Source: Cranoglanis bouderius (Eukaryota; Chordata; Actinopteri; Siluriformes; Cranoglanididae). From it: 64,000 bases of DNA. A model generated the notes under the pieces. The model made no database searches and was not told where the DNA came from. It worked only from the letters and a program-made list of their open reading frames with translations. Below are positions 1 through 14,000 of this stretch, piece by piece (position 1 is the stretch's first letter; every line of letters starts with the position of its first letter). Made by a program: the position numbers and the translations under genes. The DNA lies in contig CM042554.1 of NCBI GenBank assembly GCA_023630585.1, forward strand, positions 1,683,195 to 1,747,194, in the 5' to 3' direction.

Positions 1-417
1 CAAGCTATGAGTGCAGCTCTACAGGCCTACAAAGCAGGTTTCATTACAATCAGCACACATTTAATCAGCATAACAACTGACCCTGTTAACCTCCTTCACT
101 CCAAACAGCCCAAAGACGAAAGGACGCTTAGAATTCTTGGATATGAACTTTAAGGCAGTGAGGTTAAGGGGTGAAAAGGGCATGGGTGCACGTACTGTCA
201 AAAAGAGCATAGCTGACACACATACATGTTTGTTTGACTATCCTTGCGAGGACCTTGTGAAGCCTCAACTTCAGCTTCAGAGGATAGTCTGTGGACTTGT
301 ACAGAACTGCTGCTGTAATCATAAAGACCGTCAAAGCTCTTGTTCACAAAACTGAACATCCTTTCTAACTGAACTGTCCCATGTAATCCAGAAGAGGATG
401 GGTTTCCTTTTGAGTCT

Positions 418-540
418 GGTTCCGCCAAAGGTTTCTTCTTCATGTCGTCTCAGGACGTTTTTCTATATCGGGATTCCTGTATTGCTGGTTTTTGACAATG
501 TCTATCGTTAAAAGCACTAAACAAATAAAATTGAAACTAA
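418..540 (+). repeat. short dispersed tail repeat (SINE-type), four copies in window
   Basis: The shared phrase is close to GTTAAAAGCGCTATACAAATAAAATTGAA. Copies: 418-540 (+), 7872-7955 (reverse), 21913-21998 (+) and 62331-62458 (+). This is one of the commonest teleost repeat tails. Confidence 0.6.
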
Positions 541-2095
541 ATTGAAGGTACACATGTATAACAGCAGTGACGCCCCTTCCCCCATGTCACCAGTGTAGAA
601 AAAAAGTGATAACCGATGCTGTAATAGTGTTGTCATAAATTGCATTCCTTCATGACCATGATACAAAGTTAAATATACTAAACAGTAAAGTGCAGCAGAA
701 GAAGAAACAGTGTTTGCCAGAACCAAAACAGAAAATAAATCTTTTAAAACATCATGAGATTAGGTAAATCGAAAAACACTGCATTAATCAATATTATCTA
801 TGTAGTAGTGCATTCAGTTATTTAATAACTACCATAAATTATTCAGCAATTCCACTGAAACTAATAAGAAAGCTGTGTAGTTACAAGAGTGAGTACAGTT
901 TAAGGGGTTGATCTATAGAATAGATAGTAAAGAAATGCATTAGCTTTAGAGTTTACCGATTGAGTGCACTCACTGTCTCTCTCTCTCTCTCTCACTCACA
1001 CACACACACACACACACACCTGCACTAAACACTTCTGGCAGCTTTTCGGTAAATCCTTCACCACAACCCGGGAAGAGTGGGAGTGTTTTTTTTGTTTTTT
1101 TTTTTCCAGGAATGCACAGCTTTCTTTTAGGCACAACCTTTATGTACTGGTAATTAAATGATTTATCATTTAATAAATTACTGGTCTATAAAATATGTTC
1201 ATCCTCTTTTCCCAGTCATACAAGAAAGTCTAACAAACACAATCATCCATGAGCTTATTTGAGCCTTATCCTCTCAACAGCCCTCAGTCCATGTATAAAA
1301 ACAAACTGTGCATACAAAAGGTGCTCTTTATGCACATGGCCCATGTCATAAAATATGCGTCTCCATGCCTCCAAATGAAGCCTGTCATGAGCCGTTTTTT
1401 CTGGACTGCACCCAATTTATCTGCTCCCTGTGTTTACTGAAAAAGAGGCAAAACTGCCTGAAATTAAACGCACATGTTGGCGGCGCTGATTTACTTTAAT
1501 GAGCAGGATTTGAGGGACACTGAAGGGTCTATTCAGTTCAATTACAATCCAGCACAGCACAGGGCAGAACCTCTGGAGCTGGTCTGTGATCTAGTGTCAT
1601 GTTTCTCTCGCTTTCCTGTTTTTCTATTCCTTTTTTCCCCCTTCCCCTCATTCCAGTTGTTTTGACTTCCCAATGCCACACGTCGCCTCCTCCACCAGCG
1701 CCGTCTTCAAACGCTCTTAGTTCAGTCAGTTACAGACGCTTTCTGCACTGTAGTAATGATGTTATCTGCCCGACAATTAACTCATATCTCCTAACATCTC
1801 TAATCCAACACAGAAACAGTGCTGCAGCATTATGAAGTGGTTTGCTTAATGTAAAACAGCCTGCAGTGATGCTTCTGTTGCTAAAGTCTGTGGTTTGAAT
1901 GAAGGCGAACTGGTATGCAGATGCTTGTAGACACCTAGATGGTTTTATATTTGGCTATGGCAAGCTGCGCATTTGCAAATTCAAACTGAACATCTGCATT
2001 AAAATTTCATGCAAAACTTATTTTTTAAAAATCTACATCGGGTGGATGAAATTTTTGCTGAGCATTTTTAGGCCAATTTGAAAATTGGCCTAATT

Positions 2096-2345
2096 TAGAA
2101 TTTGATGCCTTCAACACACTTAAAAAAAAAAAAAAAGTAGGGACAGAGGCATGTTTACCATTGTGTTACATCACCCTTCCTTTTAATTACACTTTTTAAT
2201 CGTTTGGGAACTGAGGACACTAATTCTTGCTTGATACAAGACTTCAGCTTGTCTGATTCTCCTCTTCATGATGCGCCATAGAAGACAGATCTGGACTGCT
2301 GGCAGGCCAGTCAAGCACACGCACTCTGTGTCTATAGTGTGTGTC
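2096..2345 (-). mobile_element. Tc1-like element 3'-end fragment (family K)
   Basis: It begins with GAATTTGATGCCTTCAACAC and a poly-A/GGGACAG terminus. Read on the minus strand it contains TGACTGGCCTGCCAGCAGTC (the DWPASSP region of a transposase) followed by the element's 3' UTR. It is the same family as 24108-25126. The 5' part is missing. It lies in the coro7 intron. Confidence 0.7.
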
Positions 2346-4890
2346 TCTGTGTCTGCGTAATGATACAGTAACAAAATTTAAAAACTTTTTTTTTTTTTTA
2401 ATGTATTAATGTAAATATTAATTAATGTAACTCGTCGGTAGGATACTGTAAAATTACAAGGTACTTCTGCAGTGTGCTTTAAGTGTTCTTTTTAAATTAA
2501 TTTCACATTTGATTTAGCACACAGCAACACTCTGACTGCATATTTCAGTACTTATCAGTTGGAGAAAATAAAAAGCCCATGAAAATGATGTAAATGTGAC
2601 AGTTGCAATACATCAGACTTTAAGGGGGTGGAATTCTTGTCCAACTGGCTTTTTATTAGCCAGTGTAGTACTGTACATGTAAATTGATATGTGCATTGAT
2701 AGGGCAGGGCTGAGAAAGAAGCAAAGTGCATTTTCTGACAAAAAAAAAAAAAAAAAAAGTCATATGTCTAGCCAAATAACTGTTCTCAAAATTCCACCTT
2801 TACCCTTGAACTCCTCCTTCCACTTATTCTCTATGCTTTACTTGCATTAACGGCCTTATGGAAAGGTTCATTTATTATTTCCTTATGACTCTTCCAGAAA
2901 ATGGTGGAATTGAAGCAAGGCGGCTATATGTGTATGTCACATGCTGTCACTCATGAAGCACTAAATCACTGACTGCACCAGGTGAAACCTGCTACTCCAT
3001 GTTTCTTCTACATTAAAGAGGTCATAAGTCCATGGGTTGTCAACAAATGAGGTGAGGTGAAGGCCTGATAAAAGAGAATTCTCCACAGGGGCATGGCAAA
3101 GGTGACATGTGGGACAGGGCACAGGCAGGACACAGGGGCAAAGGGGAGACAAGCTGCAAGCTCAAGACTTTTATCATGCTCATTAAGCATCAGCAGTGTC
3201 AATTAAAGTCATCATTTATCATTTAACAGGGCTCTTATTATTATAGTCTTTTAAGATAATTAAGGGAAATATTTATCACTTTATCTCAGTTAGCACTTTA
3301 GTGACTGTCATCACTTAGTATGACAAATATCAGCCTACTTTCACAGGAAGAGGTCATTTAACTGACAACTTTACTGTATACTGTTATCAATCAGTAATGC
3401 TTTAAAAAAAAAACACTCAAATAATTCAGTGACTATATCTTGCTCTGAAAAACAAAACAAAACAAAAACAAAAAGTCATGGTGTTCAAAATTTTGCACAG
3501 GAATACAGAAGTACGCATACATAGACATGTAAATAGCCAAGCAGACTGCAACCTTTAAACGTCTGAAGCATGTGGGCAGATAAGTGTGTAAAGCAGCTGA
3601 TGCTTTGTGGGCCGTGGGCGATGTGTCAGAGGCTGAGACAAGTGCAAACTTCATACAGCATACAGGTAGGGGGTATAACTGCAATCCCATTGGAGTCATA
3701 TTTAACTTCGCACACCTGTGGGCAGTTTTCTGTCTTACAGTGTTTTATTGTTATTATATCTATAATTAGAGTTCCCCAAAATCACTGTATTATTCTAATT
3801 ATTCAAATATGATACTGAGGAAATGACAAATCTCCATTCCTCTGTGCGGAACAAGAATGAGCGATCGTCTCATCTACATACTGCTACGCTGACCTGCTAT
3901 AGACACCATCTACCCAAAGGACTGGGTTGAACAACCTGGAAAACAGATGCTCTAGTGAGCTCTACTGGCAATATACTGCAATAGCACTTTAGATGCTGTA
4001 ACTTGGTATGTGTACGTAAAAAAAAGTAACATTACCCTATTGAATCAAACTTCAGGAAACGTAGCTAGTTAATTATTACTGACTCCATCAACAAACCATA
4101 TTCTGTCCTGTCCTGTTTTCCATGTCTTATATCCTCTGTACTGTTGTGAAAGCCTTTTCTGAGCTACTAGTCTTTCACAAAGTATCAAATGTTCAATATA
4201 TTGGCAATACAACAAGGCTGCAAGCAGGTGTATTATTCAGTAACATATGTGCACATACGCCCTTAAACAATCAAAATGTGAAAAAGAGAGAAACAAAATG
4301 GTGTCATTCATGTTGTATTAGCTCACAGCTGCATACAGTGATACCTGATTTTTTACCTTAAACAGCTTTATAGGAAAAACAGCGCGCATCCATAACGGTC
4401 TACATTCACTCTAGACAAATCTCTTGGATCATCCTTTCCTCCACTGAAACTGTGACAATAGTTACTTTTATGGTTTCATTTTGTGCTCAAATTTTATTCC
4501 ATTTTCGAGGATATGAAAAAGAACATTATTTCATCAACCTGAGACACAAGTGCGCCTAACTCAGCTTTGCTGAAATGTATTTTCTCTCCTATTCATTTGT
4601 TTCTTTCTTTTGATCTTGAATAATAAACCTGCTGAATGCGTCCCTTTTATTGGAAGCTTGTTTTCACCTAGCTAAAGTTTAAAAGCTTATACATCACTGT
4701 GGCCACTCACAACCGCTTGTTGAATTAATTAGGCCCGGAGTGATTAATGGTAGATGTTAATTAGTATGCCATAGGATCATTTCGGTATTGGGTATTGTCA
4801 TGCCACTGCTACATTGGCTAGTTATCAGTATCAAAGATAAGTTAACTTCACAACCCTTTGGACTTCATCTTTACAAAGACATAGACTCAC

Positions 4891-4973
4891 CTTGCAGGAG
4901 GAGGCCAACAGGGAGCCGTCCTCTTTCCAGGCCAGACTCTGCAACTGCTCCTTATGCTGCTCCAAAACTGTCT

Positions 4974-5022
<49 letters not shown>

Positions 5023-8000
5023 TTAGCAAATAAAAGAAACACACTAGTTAGTACAAACATGAAACTGACATGATTTTTCACGTACACTAATGATGGTTCA
5101 ACCAACACACACAGGTTCAGAGTTTAGCATTTCTCTTTGTTGTCTTGGCTAGAATGGATGTTTTAATGCCAGATATTTCTGCATATGTACACTTTATAGC
5201 ATTGTATAAACTTCATATTATGAGAGATAAACTGGTCATGTGATGTTATTGGTATTAAGTTGTACTGCCCCAGCAAATGCTGTGGTGTTTCAGTATTTTA
5301 GACTGCATGTTGCCTTTGATCTAGCTGTAGCCATCAATGTCAAGATGGAATTACCCATAAAAATCAGATATCAAAATCGTGTCGGTTAATCAACCGCTAT
5401 CAGTGTATGTGAAAAGTCAAACCAGTTTGCTTTATAGATGTCGCAGCTAATAGAAAATGTGCACACACACACACACACTTCACACAGGACACATCAGAAA
5501 GACACACACACAAACATGGAACAGCAGGAATGAAGGTGCTCGGTGAACACAGCCTGGCAAATGTGTGTTATGGATGGTGAGTTAAAACACACTATGGCAC
5601 ACCATGTCTCATTATTAAGATCTAGATTGAGAGGGCCAAGCACAATCAGAACCAGTGAATCGTTCAAACACTTGAGTGACGCTTCGACTTTGCACTCGAC
5701 TTTTATCGCTAAATATCAAAACAAAGTCTGTAAGGAGACATCACATGGCAAAAACAAACACATACAAAGCAAGAGTTCCACGCATGTTATGAGGAATGGT
5801 GTCAAAAGAGAAAAATTGTGATGAGAGATGGAGGGCCAGTAGGTGGCAGCAGTGAGCGGCAGCCATCATGGTGCCAGGATCAAACAGCCAGTCGGCTTCA
5901 ATCTTTTACCTCACCTGCTCCAGCTTAGACCCCAGAGGTCTGTACATTCAGCCCTGGAAACAACCAGAGGCTACGCCAATCAAAACAAGGACAAATTACA
6001 CATACATAAAGAACAGAAACAAGACAGTCCAGAAGAGAGACGACGGAGACACAATGCTCACGTGCTGCTGTATACTTGACTAGCTTTTATTAATGGAAAC
6101 AGATCAACTAACTTACTGAGGTTTGAGGCTGTGACTAGCCAAATGTGTGTGTGTGTGTGTGTGTGTGTGTGTTGGGAAGAGTGTACCTGCTAGGGCTTTG
6201 TCTCTGCTGGTGTCCCAGACTTGGACACCCCTGCCTGAGCCGACTGCCAGCAAGCCTGCAGCAGTGGGATGGAAAAGCAGCAGCTCCAGTCGTCCTTCCC
6301 CAGGACTTAAAGATGTATTAGCGCTTACAGGCTGCTCCTGACCTGGATCACACACACGCCATACCTTGACCTGCAGTGACAGAGGGAGAGAGAAAGAGAA
6401 AAGTGATTATATGTTAATCTCTTATTGATTTACTGATGTCTTGGTGTTTTCTTCACTGCTGTTATATTTATCTTGTTCATCTTTGCTGTCAGTAAACATC
6501 TCTTTTACTAACATGTTTAGCTTTGGCCAAATTGTACTACATAAACTCAAACCAATGAATTAAATTGAAAAAAAAGGAGCTTATCAGTCCTACAATTTAA
6601 GTGAACTGCCTCATGCTGTTAGTCTGTAAAGAAATTGACAGACTGTTGAGTGCAAAAGTTTGTATATCTTCAGGACTAGGGATGCATCAGTATATATACT
6701 GGTATGAGGTATTGGTCCGACACAATCACTGCAAAAAATGACATCTGATCAAGTGAACATATCTTGAATATAGTCAAATTTGTCTCATTCCCTATTATAA
6801 GATTAGAATAAACCAAATATAAGATTATTAAACCTACTGCTAGACATTTCAAGTTTCATATAATCTGGTTCTATTGACAGATATAAGAAATTAGCTCATT
6901 TTAAACATATACAGTACTGTGCAAAAGTTTTCAGCACCCTATTTGTTTTAGTACAAACTTTGTTACAGATTTTTTATTTTATGACGTCTACATTATCAAG
7001 TCAGTACAAAAAACATTTTAGATTCCCAAACATTAGTTTTCTAGCACAAAAATTAAATGTTACAGTAAAATGTTTGTATGTCATTAAAGAAAGCAGTATA
7101 TTACATAAGAGACACTTTTCAGACAGTAAACACAATGAAGGCTGCTGGGTTTTGCTGCAAAAATAAGAAGCGAGTGGGAAAGTCAAAGTCTCCAGAAGAA
7201 CTGTGTCTGGTTCTGCAAGATGCTCAATAAAACTTACCAGCTCATTTCCTTATAAAACTGCACACATTGTACCGGAGACTACTATTTTTTGTTGTCACAC
7301 CAAATATTGACTTTGTTTCATTTATTACTGTTTACTGCTCATTACTGTATTTTTTTTTTAATGTAGAAACATTTAATTTAATTATTTTGAAGGCAACTTT
7401 GCGCTACAGCATTTCTTTGCATGTGCCTAAAACTTTTGCACAGTACTGTAAATTTATAGGAAAAAAGCTAAATTATCTGCCAGCAGAATAAGAAAATTTC
7501 AAGCTTGAAATAAATAAAAATGTATAGAAATGTTTAACAGTCTTATATTTGGCTTATTGTAATCTTATAATGCTCACATACTGTAGTTCTATCTTTGAGT
7601 ACAGCTAGATTAGTGAATAAACAGTTTGAAATAAACAAGTATGTGCTTTTTATGATATTCCAACAGAATGCACACATAAGACATTAGTAACCTGTGGCCT
7701 AAGATATCAGGTGGGAGTTTAACCCGACTGCAGTCCCCCAGAAAATATCTAAAGTGAGCTTATGTAACCTGCTGAACTTTCACTCTGGAGTTTTCTTGTT
7801 TGTGTCACTGGAGATAAATCAACCTTCATCACATTAGCCAAGTAAAATCATCTTCACAGTGGTCTTAATTTTTTTCAATTCAATTTTATTTGTATAGTGC
7901 TTTTGTGACCACAGAAATTAAAAAGCTGCTTTACAGAAATCTGTATGCAGTGTTAAATTGTTCAAATTCTGATTCATTCAACATTGTTCAATTTAGTGGT

Positions 8001-11000
8001 GTGTGCAGTGGTATGTGAGGCTTGTGAGACCAGCTTGTCAAGACAAGAAAAATTACGAAAGGGTGTACAGCCTACTCTGCAGATTGCATTCAAGAAAGTA
8101 AAATACCAGTGAGTTGGAGGTTCACCAATTGCAGCAAACATGTTTCAGTATAACTGCAGCTCCTCCCCTAGCTCAACTTACTGAGGGAATCTCTAGCAAC
8201 TCCTATGTTATGGGTTAAATTCCTGCATGTAGGTGAAAATTCATACAATCCCCCTCCAAAAGTATTGGAACAGCAAGGCCAATTCTGTTGTTTTCGCTAT
8301 ATATTAAAGCCATTCGGGTTTGAGATCAAAAGGTGAATATAAGACAATAGATCAGAATTTCAGCTTTCATTTCCTGATATTTACATCTAGATGTGTTAAA
8401 CAACTTAAAACATGGCACCTTTTTTTAGCTGAGCAATGTACAGTTGCAATCAAAATTATTCAACCCCCATTGCAAATCAGATTTATTGTCAAAATTTACA
8501 GACTTTCAGCTGTTTGCAATGAACAAATCAAACAAAATCAATTGAAATAGTTCAACACAACGAATGCTTCAAGTGGTTTCCCCAAATTCAACTGAAAATG
8601 CAACTTATAATGACTTCTCCAGTCTCAAAATTATTCAACCCCTTCATGGAAAGCATATTTAGTACTTAGTAGAGCACCCTTTTGCTGGTATGACCTGCTG
8701 CAAAATAGATACATAGCCAGACACCAGCTTCTGGCAGTGTTCCTGAGGAAGCTTAGCCCATTCCTCATGAGTAATGGCCTCCAGTTCAATAATATTCTTG
8801 GGTTTGCGTGCTGAACCACCTTCTTCAAATCCCACCAAAGATTTTCTATGGGGTTTATGTCAGGTGACTGTGATGGCCCTGTAGAATCTTCCAGGACTTC
8901 TTCTGCAACCAAACCTTGGTGGAATTTTAGGTATGCTTTGGATCATTGTCCTGTTGGAAGCTTCAGCTTCCTCACAGAAGGCACGACATTTTCTCCTAGG
9001 ATTTCCTGATACTTCAATGAATCCATCCTGCCTTCTACACACTGCAGGTTTCCAGTGCCAGAGGATGCAAAGCAGCACCAGAGCATCACCGAGCCACCAT
9101 CATGCTTGACTGTGGACAGAGTGTTCTTTCTTCATTCTTCTTTCTCCAGACATACCGCTGATCCATTGTGCCGAAAAGTTCCAGTTTTGTTTCATCGCTG
9201 CACAGAACAGAATCCCAAAACTTCTGTGGTTTATTTATATGATTTGGAGCTGACTTTTCTTGTGCTTTTGGGTCAGTACTGGTGAACGTCTTGGAGTTCT
9301 GGCATGGAAACCTTCTGCATTTAGTACACACCATACTGTGCTCACTGAAACCTCAGTGCCTGTTGCCACGAAGTCTTGCTGCAGGTCTTTTGCAGTCACT
9401 TGAGGGTTTTTCACAACCTGCCTTCTCAGAAATCTGGTTGCAGCCGTTGATAGCTTCCTTTTTCTGCCCTGTCCACGTATTTCATATATTTTCTGCTCCT
9501 AGCCAGTTCGGGTATTTCATGTGTTCCAGCTCAAGCACACCTGGTGCAACTAATGAAGCCCTTGATTAGTTGCATCAAGTGTGCTTGAGACAACACCTGT
9601 TTTGTATATTTGTGCTGTTGTCAGGGATTGTATTTAATTTTGAGACTGGAGAAGTCATTATAAGTTGCATTCTCAGTTGAATTTGGGGAAACCACTTGAA
9701 GCATTCGTTGTGTTGTTATTTCAATTGCTTTTGTTTGATTTGTTCATTGCAAACAGCTGAAAGTCTGTACATTTTGACAATAAACCTGATTTGCAATGGG
9801 GGGTTGAATAATTTTGATTGAAACTGAATGTATAGGACCAGATAGTCTTAAAGTATATTAAAGTAAATAACACTTAATATTTGGTTGCATATCCCTTGCT
9901 TGCAATAACTGCATCAAGCCGGTGACCCACTGACATCACCAAACTGTTGCATTTTTCTTTTGTGTTGCATTTCCAGGCTTGTACTGCAGCTTCTTTCAGT
10001 TGTTGTTTGTTTTGGGGGGTTTCTCAATTCACTTTCCTCTTCAGGAGGCAAAATGCATGCTCAACTGGGTTAAAGTCTGGTGATTAACTTGGCCAGTCTA
10101 AAACCTTCCACTTTTTCCCCCCGATGCAGTCCTTTGTTGTGTTGGCAGTGTGTTTTGGGTCATTGTCTTGCTGCATGATGAAGGACCTCCCAATTAGAAT
10201 GGATGCATTTCTTAGTAAATTGGAAGACAGATTTTTTTCCTGTAGACTTCTGAATTCATTCTACTGCTATCATCATGAGTTACATCATCAATAAAAATTA
10301 GTGAACCCATATCTCCACCAATGATGACAGATGAGCTTGTAGATTTTTGGATCATGAGCAGATCCTTTCGTTTTCACTTTGGCCTTTCCATCACTTTGGT
10401 AGAGGTTAATCTTGGTTTCAGAACTTTTGTGGCTCATCTCTATATTTCTTTGCGAATTCCAATCTGGCCTTCTGATTCTTACTGCTCATGAGTGGTTTGC
10501 ATCTTGTGGCATGGCCTCTATATTTCTGCATTTGAAGTCTTCTTTGCTAGTATTACCTGACTACTAGGGCCACAGGAAGTAAGATTTCAGATTATACAGT
10601 AACTCTTGCTGCCATTCAGTTACAGCATGTGCAGTAGTAAAAGAACTTGGTGTAATTATTCACACCAGGCTCTTGAAAATAACTTACTAGGACAGTGTTA
10701 ATGTTTTTTCATCTCTGAAACATTGCTAAGCTTAGAAATATAATGTTGATGCAGAAAAACTAATGGCCTGTTAACCAATGGTTAATTAATGGACTCACCC
10801 TACAGTACCTGAGCAAATGAAGATGATTTTGCTCAATGTGTTTCAACTTCATTGTGAATTGCGATAACCTTATACTAACTATAGTTGGAGTTCCTTATTG
10901 CTCTGTTCATTTTAAAAGTTTAGTGCCAAATACTGCATGTCAGTTACTGTATTGCTTAATGTTTTTATTTCCTTGCCATTTGTTTCTGTTTTTATTTCTG

Positions 11001-14000
11001 TCTTTATTTGTACCAATGTGAGGGCTTGCACTCAGTGTGTAAATTTCAAAACATAAGATGAAACAAAAAAGAAAGCAGCACAGACATTACCGTCTCATCA
11101 GCTGAGCAGGTGGCCAAGAGATAGTCATCAAATGGGGAGAAATCCAGATCAGTCACCTGGTCTGAGAGAAGTAGAAAAGGAGAAATGTACTGTATATACA
11201 GAAATATATACATAATGCATGTTTTCATGATGGTGGTTGAGCACTGTCTAACAAGTCAGCCCAAAATCACCCATAGCTGTTCAACGGTGCAAGATCTGGT
11301 TACTGTGAATGCCACAATACATGATTTACATTTTCATCAATGGTTTGATTCTCATCAAACCTTTCAGTCAATCATTGTGCCCTGTGGATGGAGACACGGT
11401 CATCCTGGAAGAGACCACTCCCATTAGGACAGAAATGTGTAATCATAAGATAAAGGTGATCAGAATTTATATTGATTTGCAGTTATTTAAGTGGACCCAA
11501 AGCTTATTAACACAACACCTTCCAGAGCATAACAGAGCCACTGGATTTTCTTTAAATTCATCACCTTGTCACCTATATATACACACAGTATGGCCAAATG
11601 TTTGTGTACATCATCACACCCATATGTGGGCCTTCCCCAAACTGTTGCCACATACAGTGGGGGAAAAAAGTATTTAATCCCCTGTGATTTTGTACATTTG
11701 CCCAATGACAAAGAAATGATCAGTCTATAATTTTAATGGTAGGTGTATTTTAACAGTGAGAGACAGAATAACAACAAAAAAATCCAGAAAAACACATTTC
11801 AAAAAAGTTATAAATTGATTTGCATTTTAATGAGGGAAATAAGTATTTGATCCCCTATCAATCAGCAAGATTTCTGGCTCCCAGGTGTCTTTTACTCAGG
11901 TAATGAGCTGAGATTAGGAGCACTCTCTTAAAGGGAGTGCCCCTAATCTCAGTTTGTTACCTGTAAAAATACACCTGTCCACAGAAGCAATCAGTCAATC
12001 AGATTCCAAACTCTCCACCATGGCCAAGACCAAAGAGCTGTCCAAGGATGTCAGGGACAAGATTGTAGACCTACACAAGGCTGGAATGGGCTACAAGACC
12101 ATCGCCAAGCAGCTTGGTGAGAAGGTGACAACAGTTGGTGCGATTATTCGCAAATGGAAGAAACTGTCAGTCTCCCTCGGTCTGGGGCTCCATGCAAGAT
12201 CTCACCTCGTGGAGTTTCAATGATCATGAACGGTGAGGAATCAGCCCAGAACTGCACGGGAGGATCTTGTTAATGATCTCAAGGCAGCTGGGACCATAGT
12301 CACCAAGAAAACAACTGGTAACACACTACGCCGTGAAGGACTGAAATCCTGCAGCGCCCGCAAGGTCCCCCTGCTCAAGAAAGCACATGTACAGGCCCGT
12401 CTGAAGTTTGCCTGAAAGATTCAGAGGAGAACTGGGTGAAAGTGTTGTGGTCAGGTGTGGTCAGATCTCTTTGGCATCAACTCAACTCGCCGTGTTTGGA
12501 GGAGGAGGAATGCTGCCTATGACCCCAAGTCATAACACCATCCCCACTGTCAAACATGGAGGTGGGAACATTATGCTTTGGGGGTGTTTTTCTGCTAAGG
12601 GGACAGGACAACTGCACCGCATCAAAGGAACGATGGACGGGGCCATGTACCGTCAAATCTTGGGTGAGAACCTCCTTCCCTCAGCCAGGGCATTGAAAAT
12701 GACCTTAATGACTTGGAGAGGATCTGCAAAGAGGAGTGGGACAAAATCCCTCCTGAGATGTGTGCAAACCTGGTGGCCAACTACAAGAAACGTCTGACCT
12801 CTGTGATTGTCAACAAGGGTTTTGCCACCAAGTACTAAGTCGATGGGGTCAAATACTTATTTCACTCATTAAAATGCAAATCATTTTATAACTTTTTTGA
12901 AATGCGTTTTTCTGGATTTATTTTTTTTGTTGTTATTCTGTCTCTCACTGTTAAAATACACCTACCATTAAAATTATAGACTGATCATTTCTTTGTCAGT
13001 GGGCAAACGTACAAAATCAGCAGGGGATCAAATACTTTTTTCCCCCACTGTAGCTGTAAACACACAATCGTATAGGATGTCTTTGTATACTTTACAAAGT
13101 AGCATTACCATTTCCCTTCACTGGTACAAAGCAAGGTCCATGAAGACATGGTTTACTAAGGTTGGAACACCTCAAGTGGCCTGCACAGAGCTCTGACCTC
13201 AACCCCACTGAACACCTTTGGGAAGAACTGGAATGCCGACTGTACCCCAGGAGTGAAAGTTTCTTACAGCCATTACTAGTCTAAATATGCTGTATAGTAT
13301 TAAAATCAAATATGATGATATTGTATATTTGGGTATAGCTGGTTAAATTAAATAGAAAACAGAGATAGTTTTGCAGTTACAATAAAAGTACATAGATGTT
13401 TTACAAGGTGTCTTACCAGCATGACATGGAATTTGAGTTACTGTCCATTTGCCATCAGGTCCAGGATCAAGTGAGCAAAGCCCCACCATTCCACCACCTT
13501 AAAAGGAGAAGCAGAGGAAGAAAATGTGAAGAAAGAAAAGACCCTCAATTATCAGACACATTTAAAGTGCAGTCCCCTACAAAAGAATTAGAATGGCAAG
13601 GCTAGTTGTTTTGTTTTTGCTATACACTGAAGACATGTGGGTTTGAGATCAAAAGATGAATACGAGATGATAGATTCAGCTTTCATTTCCTCATATTTAC
13701 ATCTAGATGTGTTAAACAACTTAGAACATGGCACCATTTGTTTGAACCAACCCATTTTTCAAGTGATAAAAAATATTGGAACATGTGACTGAGGTGTTTC
13801 TTGTTGCCCAGGTGTGCCCTGTTAGATTGATTGTTTAAACAATTAATAGCACTTCTACTCTTGGTTTGAGCTCTGGGTTTCACTGGTAAAGACTGCATTT
13901 GTTGTTAAAAAGGATAAACAACATAAGGACCAGAGAGCTGTTTATGGGAGAAAAGCAAGCCATTTTGAAGCTGAGAAAAGAGGGAAAATCTATCAGAGCC

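Larger units (their letters stand above)
1..4890. other. coro7: coro7 intron: no exon found
   Basis: I searched the minus strand for the next coronin-7 WD40 exon and found none. Apart from the tail repeat (418-540), a CT/CA microsatellite (978-1019) and Tc1 fragment K (2096-2345), nothing is recognisable. Confidence 0.6.

Noticed and set aside
198..443. 81-codon minus-strand ORF near the left edge considered as a coro7 exon
   Set aside because: The peptide does not resemble WD40 or coronin sequence and the region runs into a dispersed repeat tail.
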